In this document: piece after piece, positions 1 through 10,437 of the stretch | Numbering within the stretch: the first letter of the stretch is position 1 | Layout of the letters: each line of letters starts with the position of its first letter | Assembly: GCA_010094025.1 (NCBI GenBank) | Contig: ML991777.1 | Span: 186,001-250,000, forward strand | Source of the DNA: Viridothelium virens | Taxonomy: Eukaryota; Ascomycota; Dothideomycetes; Trypetheliales; Trypetheliaceae | Direction: 5' to 3' | DNA length: 64,000 nucleotides | Program-made: the position numbers and the translations under genes | Notes under the pieces: generated by a model | What the model saw: only the letters and a program-made list of their open reading frames with translations | What the model was told of the DNA's origin: nothing | Databases searched by the model: none

Positions 1-845
1 CATGATTCTAGATTTTTCGAATGCTCAGTATTTCCGTGATGGCCTAAGACCGACAATGATCTCTCTTGTGGGGATCTTCAGAAATTGAGAGAGATGCTCC
101 AATAGGGTAGGGTTTACTAACGATCAAGAGTCGGAAAAAGTCTTAGTCCTTTGAGCGAAGAGAGCAAGACCTTGAAAAATGAAAGACCGACGATTCGATA
201 GAACTATCGCACGAAAATGCTCATCTTGGAATTCGAAGCAGGCTCGAAGTGCCTGTTGGTGATCTGAAATGACGCATGGGGAATTGTGTGTTGTACCGCG
301 GTCACAAGTGAGGAAGGAACCATTGAATGCTCCGCATGACAACACATCTATTCCTCACCATCCGATATGCGGCTTAATCCGATCCGCCTCCATGTTTTTG
401 CTTTTCAATCGCTTTTTTTGCTTGAGGCGATTTGAGGCCCAAGGCCCTCAGGTGGTCCGCATGACACCCACGGCTGCACAAGGGAAATCGACTGTCCATC
501 CGGCCTCCTTGATCTCTCAAGCAGATACCTACTCTGGCATGAGTTCGTCGCGTATATACCAGATCGACCCACGGATCATTTGTTGATTCAGTGAGTCTCC
601 GTTGTTACGTGATTCTTTCGAGGGTACCGTTGAAGCCTTTGTCACTACAGACTATCCATTTGTTTTGACATTCGAGGCGTACGTTTGCCACAATCCCAGA
701 CAGCTACACGTTGCTATTCTTCTACGCGTGCACACGTGATTTCTTTCAATCTCCACTTCTTCCCATCATTGTTTTGGCCATTGATTGACTTGAAATGCAG
801 ATCCCGTCAATATCGTGTCTCCCCCTCTCTGGTCGAGGCAGCATA
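1..845. other. Upstream region without a supported gene
   Basis: Short frames overlap here on both strands, but none has domain-like sequence or convincing splice partners. The last few hundred bases should be the promoter and leader of the gene that starts at 846. I see no RNA gene or repeat. Confidence 0.5.
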
Positions 846-3800
846 ATGCCGACGCTCAAGCAAATAAAGTGTCAGATCGAGCTCGCTGGGTCCGACTTGC
901 CATTACGTGAGCATCAGACATCTTATGGCGATGGATTTGTTGAAACTTTTGTTGCCGTTCCAGACTTGCACAAAGGATTTACTATCCGCCTCACGTCTCA
1001 TGGCTACATCGCATCTGGAATTGGCATGTTTGTGTTCATGGATGGCGTCTACCAATGTAACCGATACCGCCAAGGGCTCATTGTCCCAACGATAGACTCT
1101 GCAGCTGCGAAGACCGAGGTAGATTTCCGGGTTCGTCAAAAAGAGGAAACTAAAGGGTCAGGCCACTTCATTGGGCGAGATTGGACGTTCGAGAAATTGA
1201 ATACAGGTGCGTAGCATAAGAGTTTGAATATGCCTGGAACCAATGCGCTGACCTCTAAAGTTTCTGCTGATCAAGCGCCGAATACAAATCTCGATATCCT
1301 GGGGAACGTAGGTACCATCGAAGTTGTGGTGCTGCGCTGCAAAGGTAGTACTCAACCAGGCCAAACTCAGCCAATATCAAAGACAGACATGAGCAACGAG
1401 GCCCAGGCAAAGGATGAAGCCAAGCAGGAGGTCATTGAGACTGCTATACCAGGAGTTGCCTCAGACGCTGCTAGCGTCATGGGAAGCTTTGCGGCGATTT
1501 TTGACGGACCCGCAAGTGAACTCCATCCCGACTTTGGCCATTACCGCGGAGACTGGAATGGAGGATATAATAGCCGTGAACCGCACCGCGAGCCCCCTAT
1601 TGGACAAAGAAGAGAGTCGACTCCACCATTTGCAAGGGTCAGGACTGTTACGACGTCTGCAGCACCTAGACCAGACCGAGATGCAGCCATCGTCATCGAT
1701 CAGTCCAGTATACCTACCGAGACTGATGTATATCGGGGTCGTTTCAGGAGAGGATGGCATGGACAAGAAAGATCTCCCGCTCCTCCCGGTAGTGTTCATG
1801 ACAGATCGAATGCTTGGGAAAACAGATTGGAGACTGAGCGTTATCCATACCGGTCAGACTTTGAACCCCAAGGAAGAAGCCACAAGGGAATTCGGGGTGC
1901 CCATCGCTATAAGTATACAGAAGACCCCTGGCCTCCACAGAGAGGAGCTGCGTTCCCAGGCACCCCTTACAGAACCCCAGAGTATGGCTACGAGGGTCTG
2001 CAGCGCCGAGGTGAGAATCGTGAAGTGCACCATTCATACAGAGCACCTATGCAACAGGCGCAATTTTGGGATGAACATAACAGTCCCAATTACCATGTTC
2101 CGCCCTCAGGTTATGCTCAGAGAGAATTCTCGAGGGCGCCGCGTGCACACTCATACTACCCGTCCGGAGAGGCGGTAGATCCCGATTATAAGGGATCCGA
2201 AGAGTATGAACAGACCTGGGCAAACGGACCGTTCGACCGATATCGGCAGCATTACGGATACCCAACAAGCGGGGGCAACTGGTGGAATACAACCCCGATG
2301 CTTGATCCATCGAAACCTCCTAAAACTGACTCACACAGAAGGCGGACGTCACAATTTGTAGGTCTTGAAGAGCCGTTCCGGGGGCGACCCACTCATCGCA
2401 AGGAGACCTCTAACAAAGCCTCTCGAGGCTCAAATAGACACAGAGACGATTCGCGACATCGCAGGCATGATCAAAGAGAGCAAGACTATCACCAGAATGA
2501 TCTCGATAAGGGCAACATGAAAAGAAGCAGCGGCCATGAAGCTAGGCAACCCCCCAAAAAAACCAATCCTTCCACTAGCCCAAACGACACAAGCAGTCAT
2601 CATAGTCGACGTTCAAGACCGGGTAAGCAAAGCAGCCGTCGTGGAAATAGTGACAACCATGGTAGGGGAAATACTGGCAGCCAAAGCCGGGTTGGCAAAG
2701 GAAGTCAAATAGAGAGGAATAGCAGAACCTATGAAGGGAGGAACCGTGATGGTCCATATGGTGAATGGAACACCAATGACCAAGAGGTCTGGAATCAGGC
2801 CGCTCAAGGTAGCAATCAAGCTGCATGGAACAGCAATGAATCTGCTAATCCAGGAGGCTGGAATAATGGGAACCAAACCCCCTCGAACCGGAACACCTCA
2901 GGTGGATGGAATAACGACAAAGAGGGAGGTTGGAACCAGAGTGATCAAGAATCATCAAAGCACAGCAGCCCTGAGGGTTGGAACAAGGGTAACCAAGGAG
3001 ATTGGAACAGCGGCAACCAGGGAGGTTGGAATAGTGGCGACCAAGGAGATTGGAACAACGGCAACCAAGGAGATTGGAATAGCGGCAACCAAGGAGGTTG
3101 GAACAGTGGCGACCAAGGAGGTTGGGACACCGGCAAACAAGGAGATTGGAACAACGGCAACCAAGGAGGCTGGAACAACAGCAACCAGGGAGGTTGGAAT
3201 AGTGGCAGCCCCGATCGGTGGAACAAGAGTAATCAAGGAAGATGGAATAGTAACAACGGTGGTGAAGGCGGTGATAACTGGGCCAAATCTGATCGGAATC
3301 AGAATATTGAACATGCCAAGAATGATGGCCAGCGGAATAATGGATGGTTTAATGGGTCAAAGGCTGGCTCCTTGCGCAAAGGCTCCGTCCATCGGAGCAA
3401 GAATCCGTCAGCGGCCTCACAGAGCACAGTCAGCCAGGGAAGCAAGAAGACTAGAAGGACTCATAGAACATCGCAGAGCCACAAAACTCAAGCCACCCAC
3501 CGAAGCCAGAAAAACGGCCAGTGGAACTCAAATAATGACCAATGGGGGAATGGTGGTGAGAACCAATGGAGCGGTGAACCCAACAACCAGCAACGGGACA
3601 GCAATAATCATGGCCAAGATGCTAACAATGATAACGGCAACTGGCAAGAGAACAACAACGGCACAGCGCCGACCGAGCCTCCACCAGCAGCTCGAGTACC
3701 AATCCCATCAGAGCTTAAGGTCAAGTCGTACTGGACATCTTGGAAAGAGGCGCATAAGCCCGAAACAACAGAGTCTAACTCGGCCAAGAAGCGCTCCCGC

Positions 3801-4541
3801 ACAGAATTGATTTACGTCGCACCCGAAGAGCCTCTGTACACAATTCCTCAGACTACTGCCCAAGAGATGCAGGTGGATCACCAAGTCAAGGTCGGTCGTG
3901 GAGCCGCGTATTGCCATCGGGTGGGAAAGCCGGAGTACTTGGATAGCATGGAGGCGCCATATGCCGTATTTTCGTTCAAGTATCGTTCCAAAGGTGAGTT
4001 CAACTCCAATCTGCTTTGACTTCGTCTGCTTGCCCACTTCATTCTCAGAGCTAATGGTTTCTTCTTTGCATTAGCAACCCTGGAGCAAATCCTCGGCACA
4101 AGTATTGTTGAGAGTCCAGACGACTACAGACAGCGGCTACTAGCGCTCTCGAAAGACGAGCTGGTGGAGAAGTTGATGAGTACTAATGGACCGGACGTCC
4201 AGAAAGAGGACAAAAAAGTTGGTGGTGATCATGCTAGTGCCGCGGCCTGGGGCGGAGGTGAACAAGATCAGATTGAGAAAGCCGGAGATTGGAGCGGCAA
4301 TGGTGGCGGCGGCGGAGATGCTGGAGGCAGTGGAGCGAATGCTGGTAGTAGCCGCATTGATGACCCTAACACGACTGGTGCTTGGGGCAGTGGCAGAGGC
4401 GGTGATGGGTTCGACAACTCCGCTGGGGCTGGGGGATGGGGTGGTGGTGGCGGCGGCGGTGGATGGGGCGACGGTGATCAGGAGCACGGAGGATCTGGCG
4501 GCAGCGTCAAGAGTGGCAGCGGAGGCGGAGGTGGGTGGTAA
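846..4541 (+). CDS. Large W/G/N-repeat protein with N-terminal fungal domain (DUF7918-like)
   Basis: Model: exons 846-1206, 1261-3993 and 4075-4541, giving 1186 aa. The 54 and 81 nt introns both keep frame and carry GT-AG ends. The first roughly 150 residues (start MPTLKQIKCQIELAG) form a compact domain that I recall from fungal proteins catalogued as DUF7918; the intron interrupts it before the segment LGNVGTIEVVVLRCKG. The middle is hydrophilic and rich in R, S, Q and N. Residues about 690-775 are a tandem array of an 8-residue W-N-x-G-N-Q-G-G type unit. Near residue 1025 a short conserved block (YAVFSFKYRSK) spans the second intron, and the last 80 residues are Gly-rich. An in-frame ATG at 795 would add 17 residues, but the domain begins at 846. 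The function is unknown; low-complexity composition suggests RNA binding or condensate formation, which is inference. Confidence 0.8.
2970..3235 (+). repeat. Coding minisatellite, 24-bp unit (8 aa)
   Basis: About eleven imperfect copies of a 24-bp unit encode G-N-Q-G-G/D-W-N-S/N. Unit length is a multiple of three, so copy changes keep the reading frame. Sequence variation is concentrated at the G/D and S/N positions. The array lies inside the large exon of the W/G/N-rich gene. Confidence 0.85.
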
Positions 4542-4753
4542 AGGTCTTCTGCAGTGGCATGAACGGTCGTGTGTGGGATTGGCTGGGTTGGGTTCTTTTG
4601 CTTCTGCCAGGCTTTGATGAGAAGGATGGATGTCTGTAAAAGAGTTCTTGTAGTTTTGCTCAGTTCTTGCTTCCATGAATGGGAATGTAATGTCCAATAT
4701 CAATGCCGCTGCTAATCGTTGCAAATACCCTTCGCTCATAAGATAGGGTATGT

Positions 4754-5221
4754 TCAAGACTTGAGGAGCTTATTCCTCTTCTCCCGTCTCTTCATCCGCT
4801 CCAGTCTTTTTCTATGCATTGTCTCCGCGAGCTTTTCGTATCGCTCCTTCTCAGCCTTGGCTTCGCGTTTATCTCTGATAGCCTGTATCCTTCTCTGGGT
4901 CACTCTTAGTGCCGTGTTCTTGATTTGCTAGACATGGGCGGTCCGCTTACCTGTCTCTCGGCTTCTTTTTCATCCTTCATCTCCTTTTCCTTTGCCTTCA
5001 TAGCCGCCTGGGCTTTCCACTCTTCTGTACGCTTGGCGTAAGATGTGTGGCCAGCAGTTGGACGAAACGCTTTTCTTGGCTGGTGCCATTGTTTTCCTGG
5101 CTTTGGTCTTAGCTTTTCGTCCAGATGCAGAATTCAGAGCAGCCCTACCATTCTTGCGCATCCCCAAAGGTCTGGATGTTGTCGTGCTGGGAAGCGTGCT
5201 AGAGTCCATAGTCACAGACAT
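4754..5221 (-). CDS. CGR1: rRNA-processing protein Cgr1
   Basis: Model: exons 5149-5221, 4951-5096 and 4754-4894, giving 119 aa, close to the usual length of the family. Introns are 52 and 56 nt. The protein has the Cgr1 signature: LGMRKNG joined by splicing to [22 protein letters not shown], then a long basic and charged helix with [10 protein letters not shown] and a [12 protein letters not shown] tail. Cgr1 is a nucleolar coiled-coil protein needed for 60S subunit maturation and pre-rRNA processing. An upstream in-frame ATG at 5293 exists, but MSVTMDSS at 5221 fits the family start better. It is divergent from the carrier gene, with 357 bp between start codons. Confidence 0.92.
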
Positions 5222-5578
5222 ATTTCGCGATTCTGATTTTCGACTTAGAATCGAAGCGAGATTGATAAATTTAGAACGAAAGACATAGGTCATACGTTAA
5301 AGAGATCCAGATGCAGGGGTAATTATGCTTTGTGCCCCTCGATCAGTACCGTTAGGCGTTAGGCGGAGCGCCCCGCTACGTCAAGTCCAAAATTTCTCGC
5401 CCTTCGTTCGGTGTACGCCGACATCGCTCGAGGGCGTGCCGCCAGTCCACTTTCAAACTCTTTGGCGCTCATACCGTCTTTTCTTGCATGCCTGTTATAT
5501 TGTACTCCACGATCCAACGATGCTCCCGCGATAGCACGAGCCCTCGCTCTTCGTCGAGCGAGAAGCCCCTTTCACAGG

Positions 5579-6618
5579 ATGAACGTTAGCGAAGAGACCG
5601 TGGTTGTCCCTGTTCAGACCGGTACCACCATCGAGACTACCAAACCAAGACCTGTCGCGCACCAAACCACGGAAGCTTTCAAAGACATTGCCTTCGGATC
5701 TGCTGCTGGGATTGTGGGGAAGTTTGTAGAGTACCCTTTCGACACTGTAAAGGTTCGCCTACAATCTCAACCTGAACATCTTCCACTGCAATATACTGGA
5801 CCATTGGACTGCTTCAAACAAGCCATAAGACGAGATGGTTTCTTGGGTCTCTACCGAGGTATCAGCGCGCCGTTGGCGGGAGCTGCCATTGAGAACAGCA
5901 GCCTCTTCTTGAGCGTATGAATTGCGCGTCTCTCCAGGACGGGATTTTTATTCGCTAAAGTATACTGCAGTATCGGCTAGCTCAAGACTTTCTACAAGCA
6001 ACACTTCTGCCAGCAAATGAGCCACTCCCCTTGTCTGCGCTGGTTACCTGCGGCGGTGTGTCTGGAGCAGTCACGTCCCTAGTCCTTACGCCAATCGAGC
6101 TCATCAAGTGTAAAATGCAAGTTCCTCCCGATGGTACAACACAGTACAATCGACCGGGTCCTCTTACCCTCATAGCATCAATATATCGACGAGAAGGTCT
6201 AATGGGATTCTGGCATGGCCAGCTTGGTACACTCATTCGAGAAGCAGGGGGATCTGCAGCGTGGTTTGGCAGCTACGAAGGTGTCTCGCTCTTTTTCCGG
6301 CAGATTCGGGATGGCAAGAACGCGATCAGAGATGAAGCGCTGCCTGTATACCAGCAGATGCTAGCAGGCGCAGCGGCGGGGATGAGTTACAACTTTTTGT
6401 TCTATCCGGCTGATACAATAAAATCCCGTATGCAGACGGAAGAATCTGGACAATTGACTGGCGGCAAGCGAAAGTTTGCGACTGTTGGAAAAGCTTTGTG
6501 GCGCGAACAGGGTTTGAAAGGGCTGTATAGAGGATGTGGCATAACAGTGGGAAGGTCGGCCCCAAGTTCTGCGCTCATTTTTACGGTGTATGAGTCTTTA
6601 CGGAGGTACTTTGGCTGA
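5579..6618 (+). CDS. ORT1: Mitochondrial ornithine/basic amino-acid carrier (ARG-13/ORT1 type)
   Basis: Model: exons 5579-5914 and 5971-6618, separated by a 56 nt GT-AG intron, giving 327 aa. Three mitochondrial-carrier repeats are visible with their signature motifs: PFDTVK (about 53-58), PIELIK (about 153-158) and PADTIK (about 258-263). The flanking text, for example [19 protein letters not shown] and [14 protein letters not shown], matches the Neurospora arg-13 / yeast ORT1 branch. That branch exchanges ornithine and arginine across the inner mitochondrial membrane for arginine synthesis. The reading frame is open upstream to 5411, but the family-like N-terminus begins at the ATG at 5579. 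Confidence 0.93.
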
Positions 6619-7058
6619 TATGGGTTGTCGAGATGCGTTCTGCATCGGGTGAATCGAGGCTAGAACGCAGGAAGACTCAAAAATAGATGAGATGAAAATA
6701 TAGCGCAATAAGCATTAAAGGCGTGCAATAATTGAGGTAGTTTCTACCAAACACCACAACCAGATCCAGATGACGTCTGGGATGAAAACATGATCACATG
6801 TGAAGCTGGGTGCGTGCTTGCTTGCAGCGGGAGGAATGTGGGGCCGCTTGTAGGGGGGGTTTTCGTCCATATGCCGAGGATAACCATGGCATTTCCTGCA
6901 ACCACTCTCTTGCTTCATTCTTGTTTATGACTTCGAGGTCTTTGTATTCATATACTGAAAAGTGCTCAGACAAAGCATTTCTTATGGTCATGGGATAACA
7001 GAAACCAATTCCTCTTGTTTCGAAATCAAAGAGCGAGGCCTTGCCTTAACTAGTGACG
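6619..7058. other. Intergenic, no gene seen
   Basis: This holds the 3' end of the carrier gene and the promoter of the PMP24-like gene; both are on the plus strand. Only short overlapping frames are present. Confidence 0.6.
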
Positions 7059-7904
7059 ATGGAGAGCGTTCGAGTACGTCTACATTTTTCGACCTTTCAC
7101 CGCAAATGATAAACAACTGATTGTATTCAGAGATCTGTCGAAAAGGTGATCCTTGACCCCAGATACAAAGACCTCCTCGCTCTCCTCAAAGGCCTTCGCA
7201 ATGGTGCCGTCTATGGGACCAAAGTCCGCTTTCCCCATGCTCTGGTGTAAGTCCCTACAGAAGGACCCCACTACTTCTCGACGCCAAAAGCCCTAATTTG
7301 ATCACTATCTCAGCATGGTCTTTCTCTTTCGCACCGGTACCCTTCGCGAAAAAGCCCGTATCATCTTCAAAGCCACTCGGCAGCACGCCCGCAATCTAGC
7401 CCTCTTCGCCCTCACCTACAAATCCTCTCTCCTTGCCCTGAAATATGTCCGTCCTGAACGCAAAGAAGCGCAGTACGACACCTTCCTTGCGGGCCTCATC
7501 GGCGGCTATACCATCTTCGGCCGCGGAATCCAGAGCTCGGTCAACCAGCAGATCGTCATCTATATCTTTGCACGGGTCGTGCTGGCACTGGCGAAGCTGA
7601 GCATAGCGCCTCGAGACCCCGCGGTGCCAGGAGGAGGTGGACTTGGGCTGATTCGGGACGAAGATGGTGTCATTTCGAAGAGGGCATGGCCGATCTTTGC
7701 AAGCTTGAGCTGGGCGTCTGTGATGTATTTGTTTAGATATCATCCAGACACGCTGCAGCCGAGCTTAAGGAGTAGTATGAAGTACATGTAAGTGAAATTG
7801 CCGCGTGACCTATATGGAGGCAACTACTAATCTTCTTGGTATACAGATACGAGAATGCTGATCATTGGGACTGCGTAAGGAATTTCATTTGGCACAATAA
7901 ATAA
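7059..7904 (+). CDS. PXMP4: Peroxisomal membrane protein PMP24/PXMP4-like (Tim17/22/23 superfamily)
   Basis: Model: exons 7059-7073, 7131-7246, 7314-7787 and 7847-7904, giving 220 aa (human PXMP4 has 212). Introns of 57, 67 and 59 nt have clean GT-AG ends, and the first exon is only five codons. Family landmarks occur in order: LLKGLRNGAVYGTKVRFPHALVM, FLFRTGTLREK, ARNLALFALTYKS, a Gly-rich membrane segment near FLAGLIGGYTIFGRG, and the C-terminal TLQPSLRSSMKYIYENADHWD block. The protein should be a multispanning peroxisomal membrane protein; its transport role is not settled in the family. The splice joins restore VMVFLFRT and MKYIYEN exactly, which supports the model. Confidence 0.92.
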
Positions 7905-8154
7905 TGTACATATGGAAACTAGGACCTCCGTCATACGCATCTGGGAGGGTGTTTCCGTGTCACACGCTTCAATCTAGGGGCATAAATGCTTTCATAGAGG
8001 TTTTGCATGGTTGCATAGCATGCTTGGAATAGATAATGTATGAGTATTCTTGCATTAGAAGTTCATTTGGCCAACGAATGATGGCGGCACTGATTGAACG
8101 CTTCTATATGGACTCTATCAGGGTATGTCTAGCGCGGAGATTCTGAATGCAATA

Positions 8155-9712
8155 TCATAAGTCGTCAAGGACCCTGAATTTCTCGTCGACCCAGTCAGGT
8201 GTCTGCATAGCAGAACAAGTACTGGTGGAACTTTCCGGTAAAACGGCATCCTGCACTCGACTCCTTATCTCTTCCAAATCGGCCGGCAGCATCGAAAAGA
8301 TAGCGGCGACATCCGTCTCCAGCTCAGCCTCCGTATCCCTCACCGACTCAGCTATCTTGCCGGTTCTGGGACCGACGGTATGGAAAGCGGCCAGCGCGAT
8401 TAGCAACACCAGAATCGCGCCCAGACCTCCGAATAGCATCCTCAGCCGCCCTAGCTCGACAATTAGTACGCCTAACCAAGCCGAATGAGGACGGGGTAGA
8501 ATGAGGTCGTAACATACGAGTCGTTCTCGCCTGCCACTCCCTCTCCCCATCTTCCCACCTCCGCACCCTCCCTCTCGCCTCATCCACCCTCTTCGTTAAT
8601 CCTTCGGCCACCTCCCGACTCTTCACCAACCTCTCCTCCAACTTCCGGATTTGCTCCTCCTGCGCCTGTGCTCCCGGTGTAAAGTCCCCGATCTTAGCGT
8701 GGAGATCTGCCTGCAAAGCGCGACTATCAGCAGCGAAGCCGTCCCGGAGGTGTATAGTGGCGTTGGAGAGCTGCTGAAGGTCTGCAATGGTGGAGCGGAG
8801 TAGGGAGAGCTTGTCAAGGATGGCGTAGTAGGTGTTGTCAAGGTGGCGGGTCGCGGCATGGGAGAGCGCCGTCAGGGTGTTGAGGGTTGTGCGGAGTTCT
8901 CTATGATAGCACACAGTAGTTAGCATCACTCGTGCATCTTGTACATATTTTCCCGGAGCCTCGTCGCTTGAAACAGCAATCCCGAGATTTGATATGGTAG
9001 GGAAATAATAGCAGAAACAAACCACATACTCATCCCTCTTCCTCCCCCTCCCCCGCTCCCTTTCCACATCCTCCACCCTCACCAACCCCAACGCCTCCCA
9101 CCTCTCCCGCCTCCTATCCACACCATCCTGCCCCTCCCGCTTCTCCCCCGCCCCTTCTTCCTCTCCAACAACTCCTAAACCCTCCTTCACGCTACCTCCC
9201 CCAGCCCCGACTCCGTCCTTCTCCTTCTCTCGATGCCGCAGCAGCTCCGTCCAGCTCGGCGCCTGCAGCTGCGCCCCCGCGCTCTGCACGACATCACGCG
9301 CGCTGGCGCTGACGCTGAAGCCGTGATGGCGGTGGGAGTGGTGCTCCCCGTGGCGGTGAGAGTGGGTGGAGTGGCGATGGCGGTGGGAGGAGGTGCGAGC
9401 GTGCTGTTGTTGCGAGGGCTGCAATGGCTCCTTGGACGGGCTCTTCCGCTCTTTCTCTTTCTCCTTGTTCTTTTCGGCGGTAGTGGTGTTGCTCGGGATC
9501 TGAGTCTGGCTCAAGCTGCTGTGGTGGTGTAGGTGCGAGAGGTGTGGCTTGCGGATTGGGGGGACGGGAGCAGTGGTGGGAGTGGAGGATGTGGGGGCAG
9601 GGACTGTGGATGTTCGCGATGGGAGCGGAAATTTGCCAAGGGCACTGGTGGAACTGTGATGCGGTCGTGGGCGAGATGTTCCGGTTGCAGAGGCTGGAGC
9701 TTGGTGGTCCAT
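8155..9712 (-). CDS. Coiled-coil protein with single C-terminal membrane segment and His-rich tract
   Basis: Model: exons 9030..9712, 8518..8900 and 8155..8450, giving 453 aa; introns are 129 and 67 nt. The N-terminal half is Ser/Pro/Thr-rich and carries a His/Arg tract (HSHRHGEHHSHRHH) near residues 120-140. The middle, from about residue 225, is a long predicted coiled coil containing ATRHLDNTYYAILDKL and QEEQIRKLEERLVKSREVAE. After the second intron a hydrophobic segment (MLFGGLGAILVLLIALAAF) is followed by an acidic tail of about 70 residues. The open frame extends upstream to 9865, but MDHQAPAS at 9712 looks like the natural start. The family is conserved in Pezizomycotina as far as I recall, with no known function; a tail-proximal membrane anchor with a cytosolic coiled coil is inference. 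Confidence 0.78.
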
Positions 9713-10437
9713 TGATGTTGGTGGTGGACTAGCTATAGTCACGGAGCTCAGAAGATTTGACGCGGGGAGGGAGCTCTGAAGATTGCGGAGCACCAAAACT
9801 CCGAGCCAGAGAACGGTAGAAGGGATCTCGATAACCACCAATAAGAGCAGAAAATGTTTTATCAATCCAAGATTTTCATACTATGTAATCCGCTATTGTT
9901 GTTAAATTTCCAAAAACCTCCGATGTTGCCGGGATATGTAGTCCAATCTGACCTCCGCTGCTGCCTCCCATTGAAGCGCCGCCTCAATTGATAAATGCCA
10001 TTCTTGCGCCTACTTTCCAAACATCGAGACCGCAGGGTCGTATCATATTCCCTCCGCTAAATGCTGACACTTAACAATCAAGATTGCAAGATCGCTACAG
10101 ATCGCCATGTATGCTCTTTCCTGACACCCAACGCCACGTCGCTAAAAGATACGACAAGCAGAGAAGACATTTGCACAGTGACACTTTCGTAAACACTGTG
10201 GATCCAAAAAGAATGAAAGATACGTGCCGCCAAGGCAAGCAGATAGGGCCACTGTAAATCCAAACAGTACCTGATGATGCGTTTCGAGCGCCAGATGTCC
10301 CGTAGAAGTAGCCCAAAACGTAGAACGGATTGTAGCACGGTCATGAGCCCGCTACATAGGAACAAAACGATCTTCTCTCAAAGCAAAAAAGCACAAGGAA
10401 AGAGGATGAATGGTATAATCAAAAGAGATGGCAGGAG
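9713..10437. other. Intergenic, no gene seen
   Basis: The region lies between the start of the coiled-coil gene and the stop of the next minus-strand gene. It should hold the promoter of the former and the terminator of the latter. Short frames only. Confidence 0.55.

Noticed and set aside
2731-3810. Long plus-strand frame (359 codons) overlapping the W/G/N-rich gene
   Set aside because: It is a frame-shifted reading of the tandem repeat; repetitive coding DNA keeps alternative frames open. No independent start context or domain.
4140-4757. Minus-strand frame (205 codons) opposite the C-terminus of the W/G/N gene
   Set aside because: Antisense reading of Gly-rich codons yields Ala/Ser/Thr-rich noise; the plus-strand frame is continuous with the gene.
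8147-8488. Plus-strand frame at the 3' end of the coiled-coil gene
   Set aside because: It overlaps the membrane-anchor exon on the other strand, which is well supported by splicing.
9233-9732. Plus-strand frames opposite the coiled-coil gene
   Set aside because: They arise from antisense of His/Ser/Pro codons and have no protein character.
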